Positions 16,617 to 25,983 of a stretch of DNA of 64,000 bases are shown piece after piece (position 1 is the first letter of the stretch; every line of letters starts with the position of its first letter). The position numbers and the translations under genes were made by a program. The stretch is taken from contig NZ_JAKRVY010000003.1 in assembly GCF_023638055.1 (NCBI RefSeq), forward strand, positions 186,001 to 250,000. The letters run 5' to 3'. The notes below the pieces were generated by a model. It made no database searches. It saw nothing but the letters and a program-made list of their open reading frames with translations, and was not told where the DNA came from. Source of the stretch: Natranaeroarchaeum aerophilus. Its GTDB lineage: Archaea > Halobacteriota > Halobacteria > Halobacteriales > Natronoarchaeaceae.

Positions 16617-17072
16617 ATGTCAACTGCCCTGATTACAATCGGTGTTGCCCTCCTCCTCGCTGGCGTCGCGTGTGCGTGGTGCTCATCGATACCGATCGCA
16701 GGAGTGGTGAGCGTGTTCAGTGGTGTCGCTTTTCTCGCGGGTTCGACACTCGCGGAACTGTACGGCTGGTCCCCAGCAGTAGTCGCTACAGGCGTGTTCA
16801 CGCTGACTGGCGTCTCGCTGATCGTGATCGGTTGTACCCTCCATTTCGACGAGCAGTGTCGGTTGCTCGGTCGCCTCGATGCGGGTGAGCGGGCTACCGA
16901 TCAGCGTCGGATTCTCGGCTACTGGTCGACAACGCTCGGCGTGCTCGTCGTAGTGCTGGGAGTGGCAGTCTACTGGACAATGACTCCAACACCGCTCTGG
17001 TTGGCGTTCGCGATCGGTTGCGTCGTCCTCTCGTGGTGGCCCGTGATGGGACTCCGGGGCAGCGTTGCCTGA
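16617..17072 (+). CDS. four-helix membrane protein, unknown
   Basis: A 151-residue integral membrane protein with four hydrophobic segments (about residues 4-24, 27-46, 55-75, then 105-145 as a pair) and a hydrophilic loop around residues 78-100 (FDEQCRLLGRLDAGERATDQ). I do not recognise a family. It is convergent with the cyclophilin gene, whose stop lies one base beyond this gene's end, and divergent from the ferredoxin gene. Confidence 0.6.
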   Translation: MSTALITIGVALLLAGVACAWCSSIPIAGVVSVFSGVAFLAGSTLAELYGWSPAVVATGVFTLTGVSLIVIGCTLHFDEQCRLLGRLDAGERATDQRRILGYWSTTLGVLVVVLGVAVYWTMTPTPLWLAFAIGCVVLSWWPVMGLRGSVA

Positions 17073-17588
17073 TCAGTCCTCGACCGTCACCGACTCCATG
17101 ACTGCCTCTTTCTGGGGCTTGTCGTTCCGGTCGGTCGGCAGGTTGCCGATCTCCTCGACGACATCCATCCCGTCGACGACTTTCCCGAAGACGGAATGTT
17201 TCCCGTCGAGGTGGGGCTGGGCGTCCAGTGTGATGAAAAACTGCGAGCCGTTGGTGTCGGGGCCGCGGTTTGCCATCGAGAGGACGCCGGGGCCGTCGTG
17301 GGAGAGCTCGTCGTCGAACTCGTCGTCGAACGTGTAGCCCGGGCCACCGCGGCCGGTGCCGGTCGGATCGCCGGTCTGGAGCATGAAGCCGTCGATGACG
17401 CGGTGGAACTCGACATCGTCGTAGAGGGGTTCACCGTCGACGGTCTCGCCCGTCTCTGGATCTTCCCACTCTTTCTCCCCGGTGGCGAGGCCGACGAAGT
17501 TGCCGACTGTCTCGGGTTTTTTGTCCTCGTAGAGTTCGACCTCGATGTCGCCGCGGTTCGTGTGGATCGTCGCAGTCAGTTCGCTCAT
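17073..17588 (-). CDS. cyclophilin-type peptidyl-prolyl cis-trans isomerase
   Basis: A 171-residue single-domain cyclophilin that catalyses Xaa-Pro isomerisation during protein folding. The family core is present: FHRVIDGFMLQTGDPTGTGRG (catalytic Arg in FHR, about residue 63), then MANRGPDTNGSQFFITL (about 105-121) and HLDGKHSVFGKVVDGMDVV (about 126-144). No signal peptide, so it is cytoplasmic. Length is normal for prokaryotic cyclophilins, and the start follows directly with MSELTATIHTNRGDIEVELY. Confidence 0.95.
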   Translation of the reverse strand: MSELTATIHTNRGDIEVELYEDKKPETVGNFVGLATGEKEWEDPETGETVDGEPLYDDVEFHRVIDGFMLQTGDPTGTGRGGPGYTFDDEFDDELSHDGPGVLSMANRGPDTNGSQFFITLDAQPHLDGKHSVFGKVVDGMDVVEEIGNLPTDRNDKPQKEAVMESVTVED

Positions 17589-17636
17589 ACCAGTATCGAG
17601 GGGCGTCGACGGGAAAAAGGCTTGTAGTCCAGTCGG

Positions 17637-18560
17637 TCAGAGTGTCCGCAGTTCGGGCCCGGCAAAGGCCGTGGCGACGTCCTCCGGGGGCGCGTCCACC
17701 ACGTCCGGGTGTAACACGCCTGCGAGGTGTTCGAGGGTATCGACGAGACGCGGCCCCGGCCGATTGACATAGTGGTGGCCGTCCATCGCGTAGACACGAC
17801 CCGTTTCGACCGCGTGGAGGTCTGCCCAGCCCGGTCGCTCGATCAGATCAGTCCGGTTCTCGGCGGTCTGTTCGAGGTCGAACCCACAGGGGGCGGCGAT
17901 CAGCACGTCCGGATCATATTCCTGAATCTGTTCCCACTCTCGCGGCGTCGAACGCTGGCCGTGGTCAGCAAGTCCGTACTCGCCGCCCGCCCACTCGACG
18001 ATTTCGGGCATCCAGTGGCCCGCCACCATCACGGGATCGAGCCAGTCGAGGATCGCGACCTCGGGGCGCTCTTTGACCTCGGCGGTGGCTGCCCGGACGC
18101 GCTCGATTCGCGCCTCCAGATCGGTAACCAGTTCCGCGGCGCGCTCCTCGCGGCCCGTCGCCGCGCCCACTGTCCGGATATCGTCGAGCACGTCCCCCAC
18201 GCTGTGGGGATCGGTCGTCAGTACCTCTGGATCGGCCTCGATCTCCTCGATGGCGTCGGCCACCAGCACCTCGTCGACCGCGCAGACGTCACAGATCCCC
18301 TGTGTGACGATCAGGTCCGGATCGACCCGATCCAGCGCGTCGATGTCGATGCCGTAGACGCCGCCGTGTTCGGCCTCGGCTTCGAGCACCTGCGCGTCGA
18401 TCTCCCCGCTGCTGGCCGTCGGATCGACGTGTGCGTAGTTGATCGAGGGGTGGTCGGTGGCCTCGGGCGGGACGTCACACTCGTGGGAGACGCCAACCGG
18501 CTCGATGCCGAGGGCATAACAGATCTCGGTCGCCGAAGGGAGCAGTGAGACGACGTTCAT
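17637..18560 (-). CDS. periplasmic-binding-fold cobalamin-type protein lacking a signal peptide
   Basis: A 307-residue protein of the BtuF/ABC-type cobalamin-binding family with two lobes joined by a long helix (about residues 135-165). It starts MNVVSLLPSATEICYALG, directly at the first beta strand of the fold, with no signal peptide or lipobox. Family members of this cytoplasmic subtype exist in archaea and bacteria and are annotated as cobalamin-binding, but without an exported form the transport role is uncertain. There is no BtuC or BtuD gene adjacent. ICDVCAVDE (about residue 90) contains two Cys that may bind a ligand or metal. Function is inferred only. Confidence 0.8.
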   Translation of the reverse strand: MNVVSLLPSATEICYALGIEPVGVSHECDVPPEATDHPSINYAHVDPTASSGEIDAQVLEAEAEHGGVYGIDIDALDRVDPDLIVTQGICDVCAVDEVLVADAIEEIEADPEVLTTDPHSVGDVLDDIRTVGAATGREERAAELVTDLEARIERVRAATAEVKERPEVAILDWLDPVMVAGHWMPEIVEWAGGEYGLADHGQRSTPREWEQIQEYDPDVLIAAPCGFDLEQTAENRTDLIERPGWADLHAVETGRVYAMDGHHYVNRPGPRLVDTLEHLAGVLHPDVVDAPPEDVATAFAGPELRTL

Positions 18561-18601
18561 CAGGCCGATGTACGGGCGGGGGCGGCTAAACGCTGACGCC
18601 C

Positions 18602-20311
18602 TCAGTAGTAGATTACTGACCAGAGACGCTCGGCCACGCTTGGGTCGCCAAGTTCGTCGGGCCGGTCGACCGTTGCCGTGGTGTACTCCTCAAAACGGGC
18701 CTCGGATCGTGCCATCTCGCCGTCATCCATTCTAATTGCCCACTGTATCTCCGTTGCCAATCCAGTCTCGGAATCGATCGTGACTGTGTAGTGGTTTTCG
18801 TGCACCGTGTCGTTTGCTGGGCCGACACCGCCCCAGACGGCCATCGGTACGTCTTCCCCGGTCGCTTCGAGTTCGATCATACCATCGGCCCGTTCCGTTC
18901 GTTCCCAGTCGATCGCTGCCGGGTCATCGGGGAAGGCGTAAAGCCCAACGTGTGAATCCGCTGCAATCCCGGGCTCTGCAGCTACAAACCAGCCGTCCTC
19001 GCATCGCTGGAACTCGAGGGAAACGCCGGGATCATCGTCCACTGGTTGCTCGCAGTCCGGAACCATAAAGTTGCCACCGGGGTATTTTGCGCTGGTACCA
19101 CTCGACACGTACGCTCGCCTCCAATCTCCCTCTGCCTCGTGGGCGGCGAAGTTCGCTGCGAAATATTCCTTTCGGTTGTCATGGTCGATCACCGCTGTCC
19201 ACTCTTCAGTCTCACCGTCTGTACTCGATGCATTCGTCGGTGAGATGCTGGACCACCGATGATTCGTCGTCAGTGTGTACTCCGCAGCGTTCTCGATCAG
19301 CGTCGCCGCATCAGCCTCCCCATCGATCGGTTCCGGGGTCGGTCCCTCGTCCGGCCTCACATCGAGCGCCCGGATCGTACTTGCCCCAACGAGTACGCCG
19401 AGAACGAGGATGATCACGAGCGCGAACCGTGCCCGATGCTCGATGAGCGGACTAATAACGAACTCTCCCGCCCGGGTTGTGCGTTCGGAACTCACATCGT
19501 CAGTGCTGGCTGTGGCCCTCACTGCCGGTCGGACGACTCGCTCGTACGTTTCCGAGTGGACTGCTGCTGCGGCCGAGAGAGAGAATCCCCCAAGTGGAAC
19601 CACGATGACGCCCGCGACAAGCGGATCGAGAAGGTACCATGCCACCCAGAAGATGCCGACCGGCACGGCGACGAGCCCGAACGAAACGAGCGCGTAGCCA
19701 CAGATCGTCACCGGGTGCTTGCGCGCCGCGATCACGCTAGGTCGCCACGCTGACCAGGGCGATACATCGCCGTCAAGGACCGCCAGATCGTAGAATCGGG
19801 CGGGCGCGAGTGCCAGGATGGACGATGCAGTAATCGTACCGAGGAGGAGTGGCGCGTACAGTACTGGTGGGAGAGTCAATCCGATACCCGCTGCATATCC
19901 GGCGTAGCTAACGACTGTATCGACGGCCAGTACAGCCGTCAGTACGGTGACAATCGTCGGTACGAGGAGCACGTACGAACAGAGGAGATACGCCACCGTG
20001 GCGGCGAGGAGTCGGCGATCCTCGTCCTGACGTAGTACTACCAGTTCGCGGAGACCGTCTCCAAGACCTGTGTTTCGTTCCGGCACTCGTTCACGGTGTC
20101 GACGCACGATGCGACCAAACACCGTTGCGATCAGAACCGCCACCGCTGCCGGGACGAGGAAAATCCCAACGACTCCCGGTAGCCCTGGAAACGAGTGCGG
20201 CGTGAGCAGACGCCACAGACCCAGGATAGCAACCATCGCCACCACACCACCAAGATACGCCGGCACGTCATCGGCTGCAGCCACGACAGCCGACCATGTG
20301 ATCCTGATCAC
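18602..20311 (-). CDS. membrane protein with C-terminal extracellular domain, unknown
   Basis: A 569-residue protein. The N-terminal half has about six hydrophobic helices (roughly residues 18-36, 45-65, 100-150, 165-185, 200-235), then a short cytoplasmic stretch and a further helix (about 290-310). The C-terminal part (about 330-569) is soluble, beta-rich and contains two Cys in a short loop (MVPDCEQPVDDD, then FQRCEDG), probably a disulfide outside the cell. The C-terminal domain has a loose resemblance to lipoprotein-type beta sheets (LolA-like) but I cannot assign it. It is monocistronic; its expression control is not visible. Confidence 0.65.
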   Translation of the reverse strand: MIRITWSAVVAAADDVPAYLGGVVAMVAILGLWRLLTPHSFPGLPGVVGIFLVPAAVAVLIATVFGRIVRRHRERVPERNTGLGDGLRELVVLRQDEDRRLLAATVAYLLCSYVLLVPTIVTVLTAVLAVDTVVSYAGYAAGIGLTLPPVLYAPLLLGTITASSILALAPARFYDLAVLDGDVSPWSAWRPSVIAARKHPVTICGYALVSFGLVAVPVGIFWVAWYLLDPLVAGVIVVPLGGFSLSAAAAVHSETYERVVRPAVRATASTDDVSSERTTRAGEFVISPLIEHRARFALVIILVLGVLVGASTIRALDVRPDEGPTPEPIDGEADAATLIENAAEYTLTTNHRWSSISPTNASSTDGETEEWTAVIDHDNRKEYFAANFAAHEAEGDWRRAYVSSGTSAKYPGGNFMVPDCEQPVDDDPGVSLEFQRCEDGWFVAAEPGIAADSHVGLYAFPDDPAAIDWERTERADGMIELEATGEDVPMAVWGGVGPANDTVHENHYTVTIDSETGLATEIQWAIRMDDGEMARSEARFEEYTTATVDRPDELGDPSVAERLWSVIYY

Positions 20312-20495
20312 AGTAGATAAATTCTATTTTATATCCACTGTAATGTATATTCCCCTTTTGACGAAAATCAGGCACTCCCCACCGGACGTTCCCTTTTCGA
20401 GGGCTGCTCGGTGGGCGAGGGAAGCAGGGGGACAACGTTCATCAGGGTCGTGTAAGAGTGGAGATGGCTAAACGCTGACGCCAGCGGAGCCGGTG

Positions 20496-20915
20496 CTATA
20501 CCCCATCCGTCCGGAACCGAACGAGGTCAATATCGTCCACCTCGTCGTAGTCGTCGTCCGCGCCGATCAGAAGCATCCCGTCAACATGTGCGGCCGTCGC
20601 CAGCGCAAACGCATCGCCGAGCGCGGGCGAATACCGGGATTTGAACGCTGCCGCCCCGGCCCACGTCTCGCCGGTGTCGACGCGCTCGATCCCGCTTTCT
20701 TCGAGGACCTCGACGACGGTGTCAGCTCGTTCCTTTCCGGCGATCGACCGTATGACGTAATGCAGTTCAGCGAGATTGACAGCGGAGATGTAGCCGTCAG
20801 CCGCACCTTCGACGGCTGTGAGATAGCTCTCGACAGTATCGCTCCCCGGTTCGTTACAAAAGTACGCGACGAGCGGTTCGGTGTCAAAGACGATCGATTT
20901 AGGACCGTCCGTCAT
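20496..20915 (-). CDS. PIN domain toxin
   Basis: A 139-residue PIN-domain ribonuclease and toxin of a type II pair with the AbrB-type antitoxin upstream. Acidic ligands are at Asp10 (IVFDTEPLVAYF), Glu in NLAELHYVIR (about residue 50), and Asp in ALGDAFALATAAHVDG (about residue 100), with GADDDYDEVDD near the C-terminus. It overlaps the antitoxin stop by 4 bp (ATGA), so translation is coupled. Target RNA is unknown. Confidence 0.88.
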   Translation of the reverse strand: MTDGPKSIVFDTEPLVAYFCNEPGSDTVESYLTAVEGAADGYISAVNLAELHYVIRSIAGKERADTVVEVLEESGIERVDTGETWAGAAAFKSRYSPALGDAFALATAAHVDGMLLIGADDDYDEVDDIDLVRFRTDGV

Positions 20916-21214
20916 CGCTCGTCTCTCCCGCCGTACTCCTGCTCCAGGGCTGATTCGCTGGCACGGTCGCGTTCGCGCTCATCGCGAAGATGTTCGGTCG
21001 CAGACCGACCCTGATCGTCGGTCTTCCCTGTGAGGACGCCACGTAGGTCGGTCACCGACCGAATCGGACGGACGACAATATCCCCTGACTCGGTTCGGAC
21101 GAATTTGACACGTCCGGGCGCGTCGATCCCGAGTTCCTCCCGGTACTCCTTCGGAATCGTCGCCTGTCCCCGAGCAGACACTGAGACGACCTTTTCAGAA
21201 TCGGATTTGCTCAT
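20912..21214 (-). CDS. AbrB/MazE-type antitoxin
   Basis: A 100-residue antitoxin whose N-terminal swapped-hairpin AbrB domain is recognisable in VVSVSARGQATIPKEYREEL (about residues 8-27), followed by an acidic and basic C-terminal tail that would bind the PIN toxin. The ATG at 21214 is preferred to an upstream in-frame start because the conserved sequence begins a few residues in. The pair is probably autoregulated through repeats in the AT-rich leader (21215-21250), which contain CGTATGAATACG-like inverted elements. It is divergent from nothing and faces the carboxypeptidase gene across a short gap. Confidence 0.85.
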   Translation of the reverse strand: MSKSDSEKVVSVSARGQATIPKEYREELGIDAPGRVKFVRTESGDIVVRPIRSVTDLRGVLTGKTDDQGRSATEHLRDERERDRASESALEQEYGGRDER

Positions 21215-21272
21215 ACTTTCTCTACGTATGAATACGGAGAATTCGTACAAGAAGCTGTCGCCAAAACGCGCC

Positions 21273-22787
21273 TCAGACCCCGTATAGCTCGCCGAACTTC
21301 GCCTCGGCGTACTCGACGAAGTAATCGGCAGTAAACGGCTCGCCGGTGGCTTCCTCGATCAGGTCGTCGGTCGTGTACAGACAGCCGTGGCCGTGGACGT
21401 GCTCGTTGAGGTAGTCCATGATCTCGCCGAACTCTCCGTCACGAACCAGCGTGTCGACGTCGAGTTCCTCGCGCATCGTCGCGTCGATCTGGGCGGCCAG
21501 CACGCTCCCGAGCGAGTAGGTGGGGAAGTAGCCGAAACTCCCGTGGCTCCAGTGGATGTCCTGCAGACAGCCCTCGGCGTCGGTGTCTGGCCGGATCCCG
21601 AGGTACTCCTCGTACTTGTCGTTCCAGACCTCGGGGACGTCCTCGACGTCGAGGTCGCCGCTGATCAGTGCCTGCTCGACCTCGTAGCGGATGATGATGT
21701 GCATGTGGTAGGTCAGCTCGTCCGCCTCGACCCGGATGAGGTTGTCATCGTAGACCTGGTTGGCGGCCTCGTAGGCCTCCTCGACGGTCACGTCGTCGAG
21801 TTGGGGGAACTCGGCCTGCATCTGGGGCAGGATCAGCTCCCAGAACGCTCGCGTGCGGCCGACGTGATTCTCCCAGAACCGTGACTGGGATTCGTGGACC
21901 GAGAGGTCACGCGACTGGCCAAGCGGCGTCCCGTAGTGGTCGTCGGGCAGCCCCTGCGTGTAGGTCGCGTGGCCGAACTCGTGGATCGTGCTCGTCAGCG
22001 CGCCGAGGGGATCGGACTCGTCAAAGCGCGTCGTGACGCGGGCGTCGAACTGCGTCCCCGACGAGAACGGGTGGGGAGCGGTGTCGAGCCGCCCGCGCTC
22101 CCAGTCGTAACCCAGTTCGTCGAGGACATCCCGGACGAACGACTCCTGTTCGTCCTCCGGGAACTGCCCCGAAAAAGCGCTGGTCGCGAGGTCGACGTCG
22201 CTGTCGGCAATGTCGTCGATCAGCGGGACGAGCTCTTCTTTGAGCCGCGTCAGGACGCGATCCGCCGTGTCGAGATCCAGATACGGCTCGTACTCCGCAA
22301 ACAGGACGGCGTAGGGGTCGGCGTCGGGATCGACGTGTTCGGCGTACTCGCGTTTGAGTTCGACCAGCCGTTCGAGTGTCGGCGCGAAAATAGAGAAGTC
22401 GTCCTCTTCTTTCGCTTGCTTCCACTTCGGGTGTGCCTCGGTGGTCGTCTTCGAGATCTCCTCGACGAGTTCGGTCGGGACGCTGGTTGCCCGGTCGTAC
22501 TCTCTGCGCACCTCGCGGACGACTGCGGCCTGTTCCTGATTCAGGTCGGCGTCTTCGAGCGCGTCCAGTTGGTCGCCCGTCTCCTCGTCGGTCAGCATCT
22601 CGTGGGTGACTGCAGATAGCGCGGAGAGCTGCTGGGATCGGGCCGGTGTCCCGCCCTCGGGCATCACGACTTCCTGATCCCATCTGAGGACGCCCGCAGC
22701 GTTCCCGACGTTCGTGTAGCGCTGGATCCGTTCGAGGAACAGTTCGTACTCCGATAGCTCCGTCTCGGCGGCAGCATCCGTGGCCAT
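21273..22787 (-). CDS. M32 family carboxypeptidase (thermostable carboxypeptidase Taq type)
   Basis: A 504-residue zinc metallocarboxypeptidase that removes C-terminal residues from peptides. The zinc motif HEFGH is at about residues 268-272 (TIHEFGHATYTQGL), with a downstream Glu in the HESQSRFWEN segment (about 295-305) as third ligand, both typical of M32. The helical N-terminal lid (residues 1-150) is intact. Length is normal for the family (about 500 aa). Monocistronic; transcribed away from the acetyltransferase gene at 23007. Confidence 0.93.
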   Translation of the reverse strand: MATDAAAETELSEYELFLERIQRYTNVGNAAGVLRWDQEVVMPEGGTPARSQQLSALSAVTHEMLTDEETGDQLDALEDADLNQEQAAVVREVRREYDRATSVPTELVEEISKTTTEAHPKWKQAKEEDDFSIFAPTLERLVELKREYAEHVDPDADPYAVLFAEYEPYLDLDTADRVLTRLKEELVPLIDDIADSDVDLATSAFSGQFPEDEQESFVRDVLDELGYDWERGRLDTAPHPFSSGTQFDARVTTRFDESDPLGALTSTIHEFGHATYTQGLPDDHYGTPLGQSRDLSVHESQSRFWENHVGRTRAFWELILPQMQAEFPQLDDVTVEEAYEAANQVYDDNLIRVEADELTYHMHIIIRYEVEQALISGDLDVEDVPEVWNDKYEEYLGIRPDTDAEGCLQDIHWSHGSFGYFPTYSLGSVLAAQIDATMREELDVDTLVRDGEFGEIMDYLNEHVHGHGCLYTTDDLIEEATGEPFTADYFVEYAEAKFGELYGV

Positions 22788-22886
22788 ACCCTTCGTTTCG
22801 GGCCACTACCTATCAATCTCCTGCAACCGGTAGTTCGTTCTGACCAGTCTCATTTCAGCACTGACCGTATACCGTCTTGTACATGC

Positions 22887-22909
22887 CAGTAGGAGAGTCT
22901 TCCCTACTG
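22887..22909. terminator. 7-bp hairpin in the gap between carboxypeptidase and acetyltransferase genes
   Basis: CAGTAGG (22887-22893) and CCTACTG (22903-22909) form a perfect 7-bp inverted repeat with a 9-nt loop in the divergent gap. There is no strong T run, so a terminator role is doubtful; a regulatory site is equally possible. Confidence 0.25.
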
Positions 22910-23006
22910 ATGGTTCAACCAACCCCGATTCAGTAGCTTGATTACTCGATCGTCCTGCTCGCTACGCCGGGGATTACTATGACGATCACCGCAGTGTATC
23001 TGAGCA

Positions 23007-24119
23007 ATGGACAGTACTGCGATTACGGACTATCAGATACGTCAATATCGACCAGCCGACCAGGATGGTGTACTGGCTCTCGATTCGATCGTCTGGGATC
23101 GTGACCGTGGTGGCGACTGGCTCGAGTGGAAGTACCGGCAGAACCCCTACGTCGATCACACGCCGCTGTTTGTCGTCCGCAAAGACGGTGAGGTCGTCGG
23201 TGCGCGCCCGTTCATGGCTTTCGAGATGCGGACGAACGGCGGTACTGTCCTTGCACTGCAGCCGTCGGACACGATGGTACATCCGGAGCACCGTCGACGC
23301 GGCATTTTCACCCGGATGACCGAGCACGCGATCGAATACTACCAGGGGACGGACGTCGACTTTTTCTTCAATTTTCCGAACGAGGCGTCCCTCCCCGGGT
23401 ACGAGAAGCTCGGCTGGCGGCAGATCGACGACAAACGCACGTACTACCGGGTGCAACACCCCGAATCGCTCGCACCCGAGTACGTCAATTCGGATGTGGC
23501 GCGAGTCCTCGGCGTTCTGTTCGGACCGTTGCTCAGGAACTACTACGATCGCCGCGTCGCGTCACCGGATCCTGATTCGGACGTACATATCGAGGTGACA
23601 CCCGGCCTTGCCGTCGACGAGCTCGTCGACCTGTACGACCGGCGGCCACCCGATGCCATCCACGCACACCGGACAGGTCAGTTCTACGAGTGGCGCTTTG
23701 GCAGTCCTGTCTGGTCCCGCTCAACGTATGTTGCCGAGGCAGGTGGCGACACGACAGCTGCCCTGATCGTCCGTACTCGCCGGACGAGTGACGCCGTGAC
23801 GATCACACAGATCGTGGATATCGTCCCGATGACTGGCGGGAAGGCGTGGGAGACCGCACTTGCGAACCTGCTCGATGCTGTCCTTGACGATCATCGAAGC
23901 TCTGATCTCGTTGCCATCTCGGGGACGGTCGTCCCCGCGGAACTACTGAAAACCTACGGCTTCCGGCCGGACGATCGACTCCCGCTGTCCTCGTTTTCCG
24001 GCCATCGCTGCACACTGGTCTCACGTCCCGTCGACGGCGTCTCGTGGAGGCTCGACGACCGAACGCTCGACGACGCCGAAAACTGGGCACTGACCTACGC
24101 GGAACGCGACACGACGTGA
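23007..24119 (+). CDS. GNAT family N-acetyltransferase, long form
   Basis: A 370-residue acetyltransferase with two GNAT-like halves. The N-terminal half (residues 1-150) shows the acetyl-CoA signature region MVHPEHRRRGIFTRMTEHAI (about 91-110), with the Q/R-x-x-G-x-G/A style turn as RRRGIF. The C-terminal half (about 200-350) resembles a second, degenerate GNAT fold. Proteins of this type in haloarchaea often sit in cell-surface polysaccharide or glycosylation loci. The next gene encodes a TylF-type methyltransferase, consistent with sugar or surface modification, but the acceptor is unknown. Confidence 0.8.
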   Translation: MDSTAITDYQIRQYRPADQDGVLALDSIVWDRDRGGDWLEWKYRQNPYVDHTPLFVVRKDGEVVGARPFMAFEMRTNGGTVLALQPSDTMVHPEHRRRGIFTRMTEHAIEYYQGTDVDFFFNFPNEASLPGYEKLGWRQIDDKRTYYRVQHPESLAPEYVNSDVARVLGVLFGPLLRNYYDRRVASPDPDSDVHIEVTPGLAVDELVDLYDRRPPDAIHAHRTGQFYEWRFGSPVWSRSTYVAEAGGDTTAALIVRTRRTSDAVTITQIVDIVPMTGGKAWETALANLLDAVLDDHRSSDLVAISGTVVPAELLKTYGFRPDDRLPLSSFSGHRCTLVSRPVDGVSWRLDDRTLDDAENWALTYAERDTT

Positions 24120-24283
24120 TATCCTCCGCGCTCTGAAGGGCGGTCCTTTCTCCGTGACGCACGGTAAGCCGAATATATCCATGGGGATAACGACGCCGTA
24201 ACCCGATCGTAACAGCAGGTAACGCAGGCCACACCGGAACAAACCCCTTCGTTACAAACCCCACTCGCCCCCTCCGACCTGTA

Positions 24284-25231
24284 ATGCAATCCCAACAGCG
24301 AACGGGAACGGAAACCGACGAACCACGCCCGTCGAACACAAGCAGTTCACTGCTCGATACGGTCTCACGACTGTACCGACTGGGACTGCTCGCCCTGAGC
24401 CTTCCCGTCCTTCTCTCGACGTACTTCGCTCGCGAGACCGGCAAACAGTACGGCGTCGGCCTCGCCGACAAACTCCTCCTGATCGGCCGTATGATCCGGA
24501 ACAACCGGTCGATCGAGACCGGCTCCTCCTTTGTCGAGCACCTCGCGATAGCGACGCGCATCCTGTCGATTCCGCGTGACGTCGAGGGAGCTATCGCCGA
24601 GTGTGGCTGTTACAAGGGCGGGAGCACGGCGAACCTCTCGCTGGTCGCCGGACTCTGTGACCGCGAACTGGCCGTGTTCGACTCCTTCGAGGGGATGCCC
24701 GATCCGGACGACGATGACACAGAGCACCTGTTAGTCGCCTCGGAGCGAGTCCACACGTACGAGGCCGATTCCTGGAGCGCGCCCCTGGAGGAAGCGAAAT
24801 CGAACGTCGAGCAGTACGGCGATCCATCGATCTGTACGTTCTATCCGGGCTACTTCGATACAACGATCCCCGCGTACGACGAGCCAGTCGCGCTCGTGTT
24901 TCTCGACGTTGGACTCCGGTCGTCGGCCGAGACTGCGATCGAGGGACTCTGGCCGCTGCTCGGGGACGACTGTGCACTGTTTACCCACGAGGCGAAACAC
25001 ATGGAGATCGCATCGCTGTTTTTCGAGTCCGAATGGTGGCACGAGCGTCTCGGCGTCGAGCCGCCGGGGCTGATCGGTGCAGGAAGCGGTCTGGGCCTTC
25101 ATCCAACGCCCGACGGCTTCTCCAGCCTGCTCGCGTACACGATCAAGAATCCGGACCGGAGCGCCTTCGAGGTCGTCGCGGAGACCGGCGAGGATAACAC
25201 AATCGACGCAAGCCTGCGAAAAGACCAGTGA
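24284..25231 (+). CDS. TylF/MycF-type SAM-dependent methyltransferase
   Basis: A 315-residue class I methyltransferase of the TylF/MycF macrocin-O-methyltransferase family, which methylate sugar hydroxyls. The SAM-binding segment AIAECGCYKGGSTANLSLVA is at about residues 100-120, and FDSFEGMPDPD (about 131-141) matches the acidic substrate-side segment of the family. A hydrophobic stretch near residues 33-50 might be a membrane tether. The usual DADLYEST motif that follows in sugar O-methyltransferases is here DVGLRSSAETA, so metal or substrate contacts may be altered. It probably modifies a surface glycan with the neighbouring GNAT. Confidence 0.8.
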   Translation: MQSQQRTGTETDEPRPSNTSSSLLDTVSRLYRLGLLALSLPVLLSTYFARETGKQYGVGLADKLLLIGRMIRNNRSIETGSSFVEHLAIATRILSIPRDVEGAIAECGCYKGGSTANLSLVAGLCDRELAVFDSFEGMPDPDDDDTEHLLVASERVHTYEADSWSAPLEEAKSNVEQYGDPSICTFYPGYFDTTIPAYDEPVALVFLDVGLRSSAETAIEGLWPLLGDDCALFTHEAKHMEIASLFFESEWWHERLGVEPPGLIGAGSGLGLHPTPDGFSSLLAYTIKNPDRSAFEVVAETGEDNTIDASLRKDQ

Positions 25232-25324
25232 TTATGGCCGATAGTATCTGACGGGTGTCATACACCTCTCAGGTTTTCTTTCATTAACCATATCTTATTT
25301 ATAATCACCGAGCAAGTATAGAAC

Positions 25325-25930
25325 ATGAACTGGCGAGTCGGGGGATTCGTCGCTGTCGGGATGCTGGCAGTGCTTCCCTCTATTGTGGCCGCACAGAGCG
25401 TTCCGACGGAGTCACTCGTCGAGTTGACCCAGCTCGAACGGGTTGCGATCGAGACGAGCGTGGTGCTGTTCATGGGGATCGCCATCCTCGGCCTGTTCCC
25501 TTCCTGGGGCACCTCGGCCATCGAGACGGCACGGGGAAGCGTCTTCGTCTCCGGGTTTTTTGGCGTGCTGGTTGCCGTCACGCTGGTTCTGCTCGGGGCA
25601 TCGGCGTGGATCTTCTCGCAGGTGATGCTGGGCTGGCTGGCGGCCTACCCACTCGCCCTGCTCGTCCTCGGAACGACGTTTATCGCCCGCGCGATCGGCT
25701 TTATCGCCCTTGGAAATACGATCATCGCTCGGTTCGGCGTCGATCACAACTGGGTCGGTCTACTCGTCGGCGTCGCAATCGCCGCCGTGCTCGCCCTGAT
25801 CCCGCTCGTCGGCGCTGTGTTCGGGCTCTTGCTCACGGTCGTCGGACTTGGAGGGATGGCGCGAACGGCGCTCGGGAGCGGCAAACGAACGGAGCGCGAA
25901 CAGAGTATGCCGCCCGCCCACCGACTCTGA
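25325..25930 (+). CDS. polytopic membrane protein with signal-like N-terminus
   Basis: A 201-residue membrane protein with a signal-peptide-like first helix (residues 6-23), then four further hydrophobic segments (about 40-62, 70-95, 98-125, 140-175). A TATTTATAA-type box is centred about 30 bp upstream of the ATG, in good position for a leaderless promoter. The sequence resembles haloarchaeal proteins of unknown function (a DUF8173-like family is my recollection, not verified). It is transcribed toward the PIN-ATPase gene 53 bp downstream. Confidence 0.65.
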   Translation: MNWRVGGFVAVGMLAVLPSIVAAQSVPTESLVELTQLERVAIETSVVLFMGIAILGLFPSWGTSAIETARGSVFVSGFFGVLVAVTLVLLGASAWIFSQVMLGWLAAYPLALLVLGTTFIARAIGFIALGNTIIARFGVDHNWVGLLVGVAIAAVLALIPLVGAVFGLLLTVVGLGGMARTALGSGKRTEREQSMPPAHRL

Positions 25931-25983
25931 CTGTGGCGTCCGCCGCTTGAAACCCTTTTCACCCCGCGGAGCAAAGCAGGGGT

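Noticed and set aside
24117-24165. GATATCCTCCGCGCTC-type sequence at the acetyltransferase stop codon, resembling an IS200/IS605 end
   Set aside because: No TnpA or TnpB sequence is nearby and the hairpin is weak, so a mobile-element end cannot be supported.
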